Shown: piece after piece, positions 1-8,822 of the stretch
How positions within the stretch are numbered: the stretch's first letter is position 1
How the letters are laid out: each line of letters begins with the position of its first letter
The notes under the pieces: model-generated
The model's database searches: none
What the model was told of the DNA's origin: nothing
Seen by the model: the letters and a program-made list of their open reading frames with translations, nothing else
Translations under genes and position numbers: made by a program
Assembly (NCBI GenBank): GCA_964517145.1
Contig: CAZFBN010000006.1
Coordinates: 1 to 64,000 of the forward strand
Length of the DNA stretch: 64,000 nt
Origin: JADJNW01 sp964517145
GTDB lineage: Bacteria > Bacteroidota > Bacteroidia > Chitinophagales > Saprospiraceae
Direction of reading: 5' to 3'

Positions 1-56
1 ATGTGCAAGACCCCGATGGCTATTGGATTGAGATCAATGATGTGAAACGGAAATAG
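1..56 (+). CDS. C-terminal end of a glyoxalase/VOC-family protein (partial)
   Basis: Only the last 17 codons and the stop are in the window, read in the frame that starts at base 3. The peptide contains QDPDGYWIEI, the usual C-terminal signature of lactoylglutathione lyase and related vicinal-oxygen-chelate proteins, in which the Glu of WIEI is a metal ligand. The rest of the gene lies upstream of the window, so the substrate cannot be judged. The stop at 54-56 comes about 30 bases before the promoter of the next gene. Confidence 0.7.
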   Translation, partial: VQDPDGYWIEINDVKRK

Positions 57-82
57 TTTTTAAGTTATAGCTTTAATAATTG

Positions 83-113
83 TTGATTTTTTAAAGTAAT
101 TACTTTATCTTTA
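83..113 (+). promoter_or_regulatory. Bacteroidota-type promoter of the mobile mystery pair
   Basis: TTG at 83-85 is followed by a 20-base spacer and TATCTTTA at 106-113, one base off the TAnnTTTG -7 consensus of Bacteroidota. Transcription would start near 119-121, about 20 bases before the ATG at 139. The box is overlapped by the first of the two palindromes. Confidence 0.6.
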
Positions 114-139
114 CAAAAGAATTTAAAGTTTTTACTTTA
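92..139. promoter_or_regulatory. Twin palindromic operators TAAAGT-N4-ACTTTA
   Basis: Two copies of the same 16-base inverted repeat lie at 92-107 and 124-139, with centres 32 bases apart (about three helical turns). The arms TAAAGT and ACTTTA are identical in both; only the four central bases differ (AATT and TTTT). The first copy overlaps the -7 box. The second overlaps the start codon of the HTH gene. This layout fits autorepression by the encoded XRE-type protein, which is an inference. Confidence 0.65.
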
Positions 140-606
140 TGAATGTTGCGCAACAACAACTTTTAATTAAACAATTAGATAGAAAGATTACCAATATTCA
201 AAAAATTGGCAACATTGGGATACCTGGGGAAGGATGGATTTATTCGATTCGTACTGCGCTCAAAATGTCGCTGCGTCAATTGGGCAATCGCCTGAAAATC
301 ACGGCACAAGGCGTGAAAGATTTTGAATCCAGAGAAAAAGAAGGCTCCATCACCCTCAAAAATATGAGCGAAATTGCAAATGCGATGGAAATGCAATTTG
401 TGTATGGCTTTATACCGAAGCAAGATGCCTCCCTGGAACAAATAATTGAGCAACGCGCTTTTGAAATAGCCACTCAAATCGTTATGAAAACTTCTAATAC
501 CATGAAATTGGAAGATCAGGAGAATTCCAAAGCTCGCCTTCAAAAAGCGATTGAAGAAAAAGCAGCTCAAATCAAAGCAGAAATGCCCCGGTATTTATGG
601 GATTAG
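139..606 (+). CDS. Mobile mystery protein A (XRE-type HTH regulator)
   Basis: This 155-residue protein matches the family called mobile mystery protein A, which is found beside Fic-domain protein B on many mobile elements. Residues of about 33-75 form an XRE-like helix-turn-helix (ALKMSLRQLGNRL followed by GVKDFESREKEG), and the C-terminus is helical and charged. By analogy with other HTH/Fic pairs it probably binds DNA and represses its own operon. Two identical-arm palindromes surround the transcription start. The end overlaps the next gene by 10 bases, so the pair is translationally coupled. Base composition looks more AT-rich than the permease that follows. The family assignment is firm; the function in this host is not known. 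Confidence 0.85.
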   Translation: MNVAQQQLLIKQLDRKITNIQKIGNIGIPGEGWIYSIRTALKMSLRQLGNRLKITAQGVKDFESREKEGSITLKNMSEIANAMEMQFVYGFIPKQDASLEQIIEQRAFEIATQIVMKTSNTMKLEDQENSKARLQKAIEEKAAQIKAEMPRYLWD

Positions 607-1190
607 AATTGAATTACATAGAAGGACAAACCCCTATTGATGAGGATGAAAAGATTGGGCTTCGTATCAAGGCGATTGCTACGCAAGAAGAATTGAATGA
701 ATTTGAACAGCAAAATATTGAGTTGGCAGTCGAATGGGCTTTGCTGCGCATTTTTAAAGTGGAGCAAATTTTGACCGAAAGTTTTATAAAAAATGTACAT
801 AAAAGAATGTTTGGCAATGTATGGAAATGGGGCGGAAAGTTTAGAAACACCAATAAGAACTTAGGTGTCATTTGGTTTGAAATTCCGATGCAGCTGCGGC
901 AACTGCTAGAAGATTGCAAATATTGGATTGATAATCATATCTTTACAGAAGACGAAATCGCGATTCGATTCAAGCATCGTTTGGTAAGCATTCATCTTTT
1001 TCCAAATGGCAATGGACGGCATTCGCGCCTGATGGCGGATATTTTGATAAAAGCCCTTGGTAAAGAAGCGTTTACGTGGGGTAGCCAAAACCTGACGCCA
1101 GATGGTGATATTCGTCGGCAATACATTCATGCCATTCGCTGTGCCGATGTTGGCGATTGTGAGCCATTATTAAAATTTGCCAGAACTTAA
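597..1190 (+). CDS. Mobile mystery protein B (Fic-domain protein)
   Basis: The 197-residue protein carries a Fic motif at about residues 133-144, HLFPNGNGRHSR. The catalytic His133 and the GNGR loop are intact. The acidic residue that normally precedes GNGR and helps hold magnesium is Asn137, a variant I recall in this family. Fic enzymes usually transfer AMP or other phosphate-containing groups to proteins. No clear (S/T)xxxE(G/N) inhibitory helix could be found, so control may come from partner A. The ATG lies inside the end of gene A. The last 14 bases overlap the next gene. The pair resembles a toxin-antitoxin module, but toxicity is only an inference. Confidence 0.85.
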   Translation: MGLELNYIEGQTPIDEDEKIGLRIKAIATQEELNEFEQQNIELAVEWALLRIFKVEQILTESFIKNVHKRMFGNVWKWGGKFRNTNKNLGVIWFEIPMQLRQLLEDCKYWIDNHIFTEDEIAIRFKHRLVSIHLFPNGNGRHSRLMADILIKALGKEAFTWGSQNLTPDGDIRRQYIHAIRCADVGDCEPLLKFART

Positions 1191-2517
1191 CCTTTTTGAT
1201 ATTGTTAATCAAACACCACCCAATTCCCTCCCGCGTCGCATCGGGGTCTTCAGCCTTGCTGCGAATGCCATCAATCTCACCGTTGGTTCGGGTATTTTTG
1301 TGCTGCCAGCCATTGTGGCGGCGAGTGTAGGCGCGGCGGGCGTGCTGGCTTATGTCAGTTGCGGCGTACTCATTACGCTCATCATGCTGTGCTTCGCGGA
1401 GGTCGGCAGCAAAGTGACCTCAAGCGGTGGCGCTTACGCCTACGTGGAAAAAGCCTTCGGTCCTTTCGCAGGTTTTTTGACTAATTCGTTGTTTTGGTTC
1501 GGTTATGCGATGATGGCAGACGCCGCCATTGCCAATGCGCTGGTGGATACGCTGCGTGTACCGTTACCGATTTTATCCAATTTCTACTATAAAGCTATTT
1601 TACTCATTGGTTTATTTACTTTTCTCGCCTGGATCAACATTCGGGGCGTGAAGCAAGGCACACGGCTGGTTGAAATCAACACGCTTGCCAAATTAATTCC
1701 CCTTTTTATACTCATTCTCGTTGGTATTTTCTTCATTCAACCTGAAAACCTGGAATGGCAAACAATGCCGACCTTTCAAAGCATTGGAGACGTCTCCCTG
1801 ACGCTTTTTTTTGCCTTCCTCGGCATTGAAGCAGCCTTGAGTGTGAGCGGAGAAATCAAAAATCCGACCAAAACCGTGCCGCGTGGCGTGCTGATAGGCT
1901 TGTTGGGCGTTGTAGGCATCTATTTGCTCGTTCAAATCGTCGCGCAGGGCTTGCTGGGCGCCAATTTAGCTGCTGAAAAAGACGCGCCGCTAGCCGCCGT
2001 CGCCCGGCTTTTGTTCGGCAATTGGGGAGCTACCCTCATTATCGTAGGCGCAGCCGTTTCGATGTTCGGTACGGTGAGCGGAGACATCCTGGCGTCGCCC
2101 CGACTTATCTACGCGGCTGCGGAAGATGGCTTGTTGCCGCGTTTTTTTGCCAAGATTCACCCGCGCTATACCACGCCGCACCTTGCCATTCTCACCTATG
2201 CCGGGTTAGGCTTGGTCTTTGCACTTAGCGGAGGCTTTCAGCAACTGGCGATTCTGTCCAGTGCCGCCACGCTCATCATTTATCTCGCCGTAGTAGTCGC
2301 CACCATCAAATTACGATACACCCTGCAAGCGCCGGAAGGCAGTTTTAAAATTCCAGGTGGCATTTTTATTCCCATTTTAGCCATCTTGGTCATTGGATGG
2401 TTCTTATCGCATTTGAAAATAGCAGAATGGCAAGCCTTAGCAGTCTTTCTCATTGCAATGGCAGGCATCTTTTTTATCGGGAAAATAACGCGTGGTAAGA
2501 ATCGGGTAAGAAAGTAG
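1177..2517 (+). CDS. APC-family amino acid permease
   Basis: A 446-residue membrane protein with about 12 hydrophobic segments. The N-terminal GSGIFVLP stretch is the unwound TM1 substrate site typical of the APC superfamily (amino acid/polyamine transporters), and the SGGAYAYVEKAFG segment also fits. It should carry amino acids across the inner membrane; the substrate is not predictable. No in-frame ATG exists before the first transmembrane segment. The start used here is TTG at 1177, inside the end of the Fic gene. The permease may therefore have lost its own start when the mobile pair arrived. Codon use looks more GC-rich than in the two genes before it. Confidence 0.85.
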   Translation: MPELNLFDIVNQTPPNSLPRRIGVFSLAANAINLTVGSGIFVLPAIVAASVGAAGVLAYVSCGVLITLIMLCFAEVGSKVTSSGGAYAYVEKAFGPFAGFLTNSLFWFGYAMMADAAIANALVDTLRVPLPILSNFYYKAILLIGLFTFLAWINIRGVKQGTRLVEINTLAKLIPLFILILVGIFFIQPENLEWQTMPTFQSIGDVSLTLFFAFLGIEAALSVSGEIKNPTKTVPRGVLIGLLGVVGIYLLVQIVAQGLLGANLAAEKDAPLAAVARLLFGNWGATLIIVGAAVSMFGTVSGDILASPRLIYAAAEDGLLPRFFAKIHPRYTTPHLAILTYAGLGLVFALSGGFQQLAILSSAATLIIYLAVVVATIKLRYTLQAPEGSFKIPGGIFIPILAILVIGWFLSHLKIAEWQALAVFLIAMAGIFFIGKITRGKNRVRK

Positions 2518-2688
2518 CTTTCAACTCAATCATTTTCAATCAATTACACTAATAAAATTGTTTAAAAATAAAATTCTACCTGCAAAAGGGTATTATTGCA
2601 CTAAAACAAAAATTAATGGAAAATGATGGTTCCTTCGCGCTACGCCTAAATTTTCATATTTACACCTTCGCCTTTCAAATTTGAACCA

Positions 2689-3663
2689 TTATTCTTTTAC
2701 AAGCTCAATCCAGATTTCTTCCGTGTTAACTCTGTTTAAAGAAAGAGAACGCATTTGAATCGTGCGCTTGGTTTTGATTAAAATGGGCCAACCTGGATCA
2801 TATTCGTATTCAAATTCATTATAATCATTAATATCATATTTCATGTCCGCAAATTCTTCCCGAATCGCTTGAATCTGTGCTTCTCTGTCTTTTTCAGCGG
2901 TGTAGTTCATGCCCGCTATTATTTTCCCTACTAAATCTATTATCATATCTTTACTCGCGTCGGGGTCTATCCGCAAAGTATGAATAAAACGGCAGGTATA
3001 ATTATCATAATCCACGTTTTCAAAAGAAAGAGACCCAATGGCTTTGAAAGGCTCACCACCAAAGGCGTTGGGCAATTTATCTTCATATACAATGGGCGCT
3101 TCAATATCATATTCTGCCCCAAAAGGGAAATGAAAATAAACAATTTCTTTTAGTAATAATACTTCAATGCCCTCCGGCGTGGTAAATGCGTTGCGAATGG
3201 GCACTATTGCCTTTCCTATGTCAAGCCCCTCGGTCGTATCAATTTTGCTAAGCAAAACATCAAATATTTTATTCATCATGGTTTGTATTTCAACCATGTT
3301 GGTGACCTCCTGAAAAGCGCCTAATTCATCGGTTTTGTAACGAATGGTCAAGTCTTCAAACTCTTTAAAAGCTTCGCTCAACTCCGCGCTTAATTCCGTA
3401 GAACTCGCCAATTCCTGCTCATAAGTCATTTCTATCGAATAAGAATTTTCGGTAGAATCCAATATTTCAAAGCGTGAAATGTAAGCATCTATTTCCTCTT
3501 TTGCCAAAGAATCTGCTACATATTGCCGTTTGATTTTGGTAATTTTGTAATGCTTGACGTCGCCCTTACTCCAGTAAGCCACAAATGGAAGTGTATAATT
3601 ATCATCCTGTGCATACAATGTTATTGCAAACAGGGTTAAAACGAGGGTATAATAAGTTTTCAT
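2689..3663 (-). CDS. Exported protein of unknown function
   Basis: The start is set at the ATG at 3663, which opens a clear signal peptide (MKTYYTLVLTLFAITLYAQ); a longer reading to 3723 only adds a non-secretory leader. The mature part of about 305 residues has no membrane segment, is rich in acidic residues, and begins with short beta-like strands followed by a helical middle. The pattern is typical of Bacteroidota periplasmic proteins of unknown role, and I do not recognise the family. It stands alone on the minus strand between two plus-strand genes. Confidence 0.6.
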   Translation of the reverse strand: MKTYYTLVLTLFAITLYAQDDNYTLPFVAYWSKGDVKHYKITKIKRQYVADSLAKEEIDAYISRFEILDSTENSYSIEMTYEQELASSTELSAELSEAFKEFEDLTIRYKTDELGAFQEVTNMVEIQTMMNKIFDVLLSKIDTTEGLDIGKAIVPIRNAFTTPEGIEVLLLKEIVYFHFPFGAEYDIEAPIVYEDKLPNAFGGEPFKAIGSLSFENVDYDNYTCRFIHTLRIDPDASKDMIIDLVGKIIAGMNYTAEKDREAQIQAIREEFADMKYDINDYNEFEYEYDPGWPILIKTKRTIQMRSLSLNRVNTEEIWIELVKE

Positions 3664-3803
3664 ATTGGGATTATAAAGTAAGCTACAAAAGTACGCTGTT
3701 GGAAGGATAGAGTCAAGGGACACTCTGTTAAAATATGAATTGGGAAAATAAATTTTTTTTGAATAATAAAGTATAATATGATAATTTTATAAAATGTCAT
3801 TTT

Positions 3804-4739
3804 ATGGAATTTCCATCTCGTCGCCAATTTTTATTACATACCGCTCAGATGGCTGTATTTTCTTGTTTTCCACCGCCCGTTTTATTTAGTTTATTAAAAA
3901 ATACACGTTTTTCCATTCATATTTTTTCTAAACATTTACAATGGCTGGATCATGCGCGAATGGCGGAAACCGCGGCTGCGCTTGGGTTTGATGGGGTGGA
4001 TTTGACGGTGCGACCTGGCGGGCACGTGGAGCCTGCGCGTGTAAAAGAAGACTTACCCAAAGCGATGGAATTCATAAAAAAAGCGGGTTTAAGAGTTGAA
4101 ACCATTACCACTGCGATTGAAAATGTAGATTCTCCTTTTGCGAAAGATATCATAAAAACGGCAGGCAATTTGGGCATTCGTTATTATCGGCTGGGATGGA
4201 TTAAATACGATGTAAATAAATCAATCCCCGAGGATTTAAAAAGAATTAAAAAGCAACTAAAGGCGCTAAATGATTTAAATCAAAAATATAATATTCGCGG
4301 CGCGTATCAGAATCATGCGGGGAATAGTTTTGGCGCGGCGGTATGGGATTTGTGGTCAGTTTTAAAAGATTTAAATTCAGAATGGATTGGTAGTCAATAC
4401 GATCTGCGTCATGCGATGGTAGAAGGACTGCATGCCTGGGAAAATGGTTTTGAACTGATAGCGCCTTTTATAAATACGTTGACCCTTAAAGATTTTCATT
4501 ATACAGGTATAAAAACCGGCGATCCTTTGCAAAATATGCCACTGGGCGAAGGCATTATAAAATGGGAAACATTTTTTAAAAATTTGAAAGAAAAAAATAT
4601 CAAAGTACCGATTAGTTTACATTGTGAATATCCGCTGGGCGGCGCGGATCAAGGAAACAGAAGGCTTACACTGCCTGAATCGGAGATTTTGGATGCGTTA
4701 AAAAAGGATTTGAGTGTAGTGAAAAAATTAATAAAATGA
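3804..4739 (+). CDS. TIM-barrel sugar phosphate isomerase/epimerase-like protein, exported
   Basis: A 311-residue protein of the xylose isomerase-like TIM-barrel family. Typical pieces are LGFDGVDLTVRPGGHVEP near the start, QNHAG in the middle, IGSQYDLRHAM and the late EYP metal-site region. The N-terminus SRRQFLLHTAQ with a hydrophobic stretch looks like a Tat-type signal, so the enzyme probably acts in the periplasm. Such proteins isomerise or epimerise sugars using a divalent metal; the substrate is unknown. It stands alone, with a strong hairpin directly after the stop. Confidence 0.75.
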   Translation: MEFPSRRQFLLHTAQMAVFSCFPPPVLFSLLKNTRFSIHIFSKHLQWLDHARMAETAAALGFDGVDLTVRPGGHVEPARVKEDLPKAMEFIKKAGLRVETITTAIENVDSPFAKDIIKTAGNLGIRYYRLGWIKYDVNKSIPEDLKRIKKQLKALNDLNQKYNIRGAYQNHAGNSFGAAVWDLWSVLKDLNSEWIGSQYDLRHAMVEGLHAWENGFELIAPFINTLTLKDFHYTGIKTGDPLQNMPLGEGIIKWETFFKNLKEKNIKVPISLHCEYPLGGADQGNRRLTLPESEILDALKKDLSVVKKLIK

Positions 4740-4772
4740 ATTGCTAACAGCACTCCAAGTGCTGTTAGCAAT
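4740..4772. terminator. 15-bp hairpin between convergent genes
   Basis: A perfect 15-base stem with a CCA loop lies between the isomerase-like gene and carB, only a few bases after each stop. It lacks a T-run on either side, so it may act as a two-way terminator or transcript end-stabiliser. Confidence 0.6.
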
Positions 4773-4778
4773 GTAATA

Positions 4779-7598
4779 TTACCGCGTCAAATACATATAC
4801 CGCTGCCGATCCAACTCGCGGAAGTACGGGTCGCTCAGGTCTTTGATAAAATAAATCGCCTCGCCGGTGGACTTCATTTCTGGTCCCAAATTTTTATCCA
4901 CATTCGGGAATTTTTCAAAAGAAAATACCGGCACTTTGATCGCAAAACCGCTCGGCTGGGGCTTGATGTCAAAATCCTTGAGTTTGTGTGTACCCAGCAT
5001 GATTTTGGTCGCGATTTGTAAGTAAGGCACTTTGTACGCTTTCGCAATAAAAGGCGTGGTGCGCGACGCACGCGGGTTGGCTTCGATCACGTAAACTTGG
5101 TCGCCTTTGATCGCATATTGAATGTTGATTAAACCCTTGACATTCAGTGCTTTCGCTAATTTATGCGCATATTCTACCATTGTACTCACCGCTTCGACCG
5201 AAAGGCTGTACGTGGGCAATACCGCCGAGCTATCGCCAGAGTGGATGCCTGCCGGCTCGATATGCTCCATGATGCCCATGATGTGCACGTCGTCGCCATC
5301 GCAAATGGCGTCGATTTCGGCTTCTTTGGCGCGATCGAGGAAGTGGTCAATCAGGACGCGATTATTGGGGAGATGTTTGAAAATGGTGAGTACATGGCGC
5401 TCCAACTCGTCATCGTTGATGACGATGCGCATATTCTGACCACCCAAAACATAAGAAGGACGCACCAAAACGGGATATCCGATGCTCCGCGCCACCTGCA
5501 AGGCTTCGTCGGCATCATTTGCCACGCCATACTGCGGATAAGGAATTTCCAGTTCTTTCAACAAATCAGAAAAAGCGCCGCGATCTTCCGCCAAATCCAT
5601 ATTTGGGAAGCTGGTGCCAAAGATTTGAATGCCGTTTTTGTGGAATTTTTCAGCGAGTTTTAATGCCGTTTGACCACCTAATTGCACGATCACGCCATCT
5701 GGTTTTTCCAGATCCAAAATTTCTTCAATATGCTCCCAAAAGACCGGTTCAAAATATAATTTGTCGGCAATGTCAAAATCCGTAGAAACGGTTTCAGGAT
5801 TGCAATTAATCATAATTGCCTCGTAACCAACCTCTTTTGCAGCCAATAAACCATGTACACAGCAGTAATCAAATTCGATACCTTGACCAATCCGATTCGG
5901 ACCAGAGCCAAGCACGACGACTTTTTTCTTATCAGTGGTTGGAATACTCTCGTTTTCCGAATCAAATGTAGAATAAAAATAAGGTGTTTTTGCTTCAAAC
6001 TCAGCCGCGCAGGTGTCCACCATTTTGTATGTCCGGCGAATGCCTAATTTCTTGCGATATTTCGTCACCTCTTTTTTCTTCACCCGCATCAGCCAGGCAA
6101 TTTGCGAGTCGGAATAACCGCATTGCTTGAGTTCGCGGAAAAAATCTTCGGGAATGTCTTCCGGCACGTTGTAACGCATGATTTGCTCCTCCATTTTCAC
6201 CAGGCGCTTGATTTGCTTGATGAACCAGGGGTCAATCTTGGTTAATTTTTGCACCGTTTTTTCCGGTACGCCGAGGCGCAGCGCATCTTTCACGCGGAAA
6301 ATGCGGTCTTCCGAAGCGTTTTCAAGGCGTTCGAGCACATCCGAAGTCTTGATCCATTCTTTCATATCGCTGCCCAAGCCGGTGCGCCCATTTTCCAGGG
6401 ATTGACAAGCTTTTTGCAAAGCTTCCAAGAACGTGCGTCCGATTGCCATCACCTCGCCGACTGATTTCATTTGCAAACCCAGGCGACGATCTGCTCCTTG
6501 AAATTTATCAAAATTCCAGCGCGGCATTTTCACAATCACATAATCCAGCGTAGGCTCGAAGTAGGCAGAAGTCGTTTTGGTAATCTGATTTTTCAGTTCG
6601 TCCAAACGGTAGCCAATCGCCAGTTTGGCAGCAATTTTTGCAATTGGATACCCCGTCGCTTTACTCGCCAGTGCCGACGAGCGCGACACACGCGGGTTGA
6701 TTTCGATGACAATCAACTCCTCGGTTTCAGGATTTTGTGCAAATTGAATGTTACAACCACCCGAAAAATTGCCTAGCGAACGCATCGCTTTGATCGCCTG
6801 GTCGCGCATGTCCTGATAAGACGTATCGGAAAGCGTCATCGCCGGTGCCACCGTGATGCTGTCGCCCGTGTGGATGCCCATCGGGTCGAGGTTTTCCACA
6901 GTACAAATGATGACTACGTTGTCTGCCGCGTCGCGCAAGAGTTCCAACTCAAATTCCTTCCATCCCAACACTGCTTTTTCTACCAATACTTCATGCGTCG
7001 GCGATAAATTCAAGCCCCTGCGCAATAGCCCGTCAAAATCTTCTTCTTTGTGTACAAATGCAGCGCCCGTACCGCCAAGGGTATAAGAAGGTCGTATAAC
7101 CAACGGAAAACCAATCTTTTGTGCGGCTTCTTTTCCTTCCAGGAAAGAATTGGCAATGTAAGACGGCGCCACACTTAGACCGATGTCGATCATGTGCTTG
7201 CGGAAGAGTTCCCGATTTTCCGTCAGGTCAATCGCATTCACATCCACGCCGATCATGCGCACACCATATTTTTCCCAGACACCCAGTTTATCAGCTTCCA
7301 CGCAAAGATTCAAAGCCGTTTGACCACCCATTGTCGGCAGCACCGCGTCAATCTGGCGTTCTTCCAAAACCTGGATAATACTTTCGACCGTAAGCGGCAG
7401 CAAATAAACGTTATCGGCCGTGACCGGATCGGTCATAATGGTCGCCGGGTTGGAATTGATGAGCGTCACCTCGATGCCCTCTTCGCGCAGCGAGCGCGAT
7501 GCCTGAGAGCCGGAGTAATCAAATTCGCAAGCCTGACCGATAATAATAGGACCACTACCGATGATCAACACAGAACGGATGGAAGTATCTTTTGGCAT
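4779..7598 (-). CDS. carB: Carbamoyl-phosphate synthase large subunit without the MGS domain
   Basis: The 939-residue protein makes carbamoyl phosphate from bicarbonate, ATP and ammonia delivered by CarA, for pyrimidine and arginine synthesis. Both halves carry an ATP-grasp unit: the first opens with GSGPIIIGQACEFDYSG and the second with GSGPNRIGQGIEFDYC. The protein ends soon after the second ATP-grasp (GPEMKSTGEA, then RQRYMYLTR). The last ~130 residues of the E. coli enzyme (about 1073), the MGS-like domain that senses UMP and ornithine, are absent. This short form appears usual for the phylum. The gene is monocistronic, carA is not in the window, and a TATCTTTG -7 box sits on the minus strand at 7688-7695. 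Confidence 0.97.
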   Translation of the reverse strand: MPKDTSIRSVLIIGSGPIIIGQACEFDYSGSQASRSLREEGIEVTLINSNPATIMTDPVTADNVYLLPLTVESIIQVLEERQIDAVLPTMGGQTALNLCVEADKLGVWEKYGVRMIGVDVNAIDLTENRELFRKHMIDIGLSVAPSYIANSFLEGKEAAQKIGFPLVIRPSYTLGGTGAAFVHKEEDFDGLLRRGLNLSPTHEVLVEKAVLGWKEFELELLRDAADNVVIICTVENLDPMGIHTGDSITVAPAMTLSDTSYQDMRDQAIKAMRSLGNFSGGCNIQFAQNPETEELIVIEINPRVSRSSALASKATGYPIAKIAAKLAIGYRLDELKNQITKTTSAYFEPTLDYVIVKMPRWNFDKFQGADRRLGLQMKSVGEVMAIGRTFLEALQKACQSLENGRTGLGSDMKEWIKTSDVLERLENASEDRIFRVKDALRLGVPEKTVQKLTKIDPWFIKQIKRLVKMEEQIMRYNVPEDIPEDFFRELKQCGYSDSQIAWLMRVKKKEVTKYRKKLGIRRTYKMVDTCAAEFEAKTPYFYSTFDSENESIPTTDKKKVVVLGSGPNRIGQGIEFDYCCVHGLLAAKEVGYEAIMINCNPETVSTDFDIADKLYFEPVFWEHIEEILDLEKPDGVIVQLGGQTALKLAEKFHKNGIQIFGTSFPNMDLAEDRGAFSDLLKELEIPYPQYGVANDADEALQVARSIGYPVLVRPSYVLGGQNMRIVINDDELERHVLTIFKHLPNNRVLIDHFLDRAKEAEIDAICDGDDVHIMGIMEHIEPAGIHSGDSSAVLPTYSLSVEAVSTMVEYAHKLAKALNVKGLINIQYAIKGDQVYVIEANPRASRTTPFIAKAYKVPYLQIATKIMLGTHKLKDFDIKPQPSGFAIKVPVFSFEKFPNVDKNLGPEMKSTGEAIYFIKDLSDPYFRELDRQRYMYLTR

Positions 7599-7778
7599 TT
7601 TTTTTTTATAGTCAAGAGTTACAAGAAACCAGTCAGATAGGTTAAGGGCTGATCACTCGTAGCTTGGAGCTTTTACAAAAAATCGCGCAAAGATAGTTTT
7701 TTGTTGGAATGCTTAAAAGTTAAACCATTGATTTTTTCCAAATAAATTTTTTGACATCAATCACCTACCGTTGCTGCA

Positions 7779-8483
7779 TTATTTTTTAAGCTGCACTTCA
7801 ATTGTCTTGCTATAAAATTCCACTTCGGAGGTGATTTCCGATTTTTCAACCAGATCGGTAGTCAATTGTTTTTTTACCAAATATAGCAAATATTTACCAG
7901 GTGTAATGCCGCCCATTTCTTCTGGTGCAATAAATAAAGGATTGTCAATCAGACCTTTGTATTCAATGGTATAAGCTTGATTGTCAGCCACATTTGTAAA
8001 AAAGAGCACCAAGCTTTCATTGTTAAGAAAAGGAGGCGACTCTAAGCTCAGCTCCATCCCTTTGGAGCGGCTGGCTGCTGCGTTGAGGGAAAAATCAGCG
8101 ATGGGCGCCATTTGCAGCACCTGCTGTTGGGTTTTTCCGGTGCTATCTTGGTATTGAAAGATAAATCCCTTGGACGCGTAATCACCGACACCATTATATA
8201 TATAGCGAACAGTGCGCGGAGGCAACTGACGGGCTTGCATGTTCTGACCCTGAAAGATCACCTCATTTTGAAATTGGATCGGGCGCGCAGTAGGTAAGCT
8301 ATCGCCTTCAAAAAATGCCACGTGCGCTTTGATTTGGCGTTCTTCCTGCAAATATCGCACATAATATTGCGCAAAAAACGTATTGGTATGGTCGTTAGTC
8401 GTGTCCGTGTTAGCATTAGATTTATCACGGTGACAGGCGGCTAGTAAGATTACAAATAATAGCAAGTGTAATAATTTTCTCAC
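7779..8483 (-). CDS. Lipoprotein of unknown function
   Basis: A 234-residue protein with a lipoprotein signal peptide ending LLAAC, so Cys17 should be lipidated. A polar Asp/Asn/Thr-rich linker follows, then a mostly beta-like body with no recognisable domain. A TATCTTTG box on the minus strand at 8507-8514 lies about 24 bases before the start. The neighbours (carB and a TonB receptor on the other strand) do not suggest a role. Confidence 0.65.
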   Translation of the reverse strand: MRKLLHLLLFVILLAACHRDKSNANTDTTNDHTNTFFAQYYVRYLQEERQIKAHVAFFEGDSLPTARPIQFQNEVIFQGQNMQARQLPPRTVRYIYNGVGDYASKGFIFQYQDSTGKTQQQVLQMAPIADFSLNAAASRSKGMELSLESPPFLNNESLVLFFTNVADNQAYTIEYKGLIDNPLFIAPEEMGGITPGKYLLYLVKKQLTTDLVEKSEITSEVEFYSKTIEVQLKK

Positions 8484-8822
8484 GTTTAGGGAATTTTTTT
8501 TGGAAGCAAAGATAGAGATCGCTTTTTAAAAAGGAGAACGAGAGAGTCCGCAACAAGGTACAATATTGTTCATCATATCTATAAATTAGCAAACTGTCAT
8601 TTTATAGACCAAAATGAACCTAGCAGGAAGCGCTTTTTTACGCATCTTCGTTCTTGAATTACAGCGACTGTGTACAATCCTCTTTGTTGCCACCATTTTG
8701 CTTTTCAATTGTCAAATGTAATCTTGCATTGCAGTTCAGCGATTGAAATTATTGGTTGAACAATTTAATTTTATTAACATTGCAGTTCCTCATTTTGATC
8801 CTAGCAGTTAAAACAGATACGT
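8484..8822. other. Intergenic region between divergent genes
   Basis: These 339 bases hold the promoter side of the lipoprotein gene and the leader of the TonB-receptor operon. The 11-base word CATTGCAGTTC occurs twice in direct orientation, at 8727-8737 and 8778-8788. I found no good TAnnTTTG box for the receptor and no coding sequence. Confidence 0.4.

Noticed and set aside
139..1190. A conventional restriction or phage defence island
   Set aside because: Only the HTH/Fic pair is present; no nuclease, methylase or phage gene is next to it.
4740..4772. Possible transposon end or repeated element
   Set aside because: The hairpin has no partner copy in the window and sits exactly between two converging stops, so a transcript-end role explains it.
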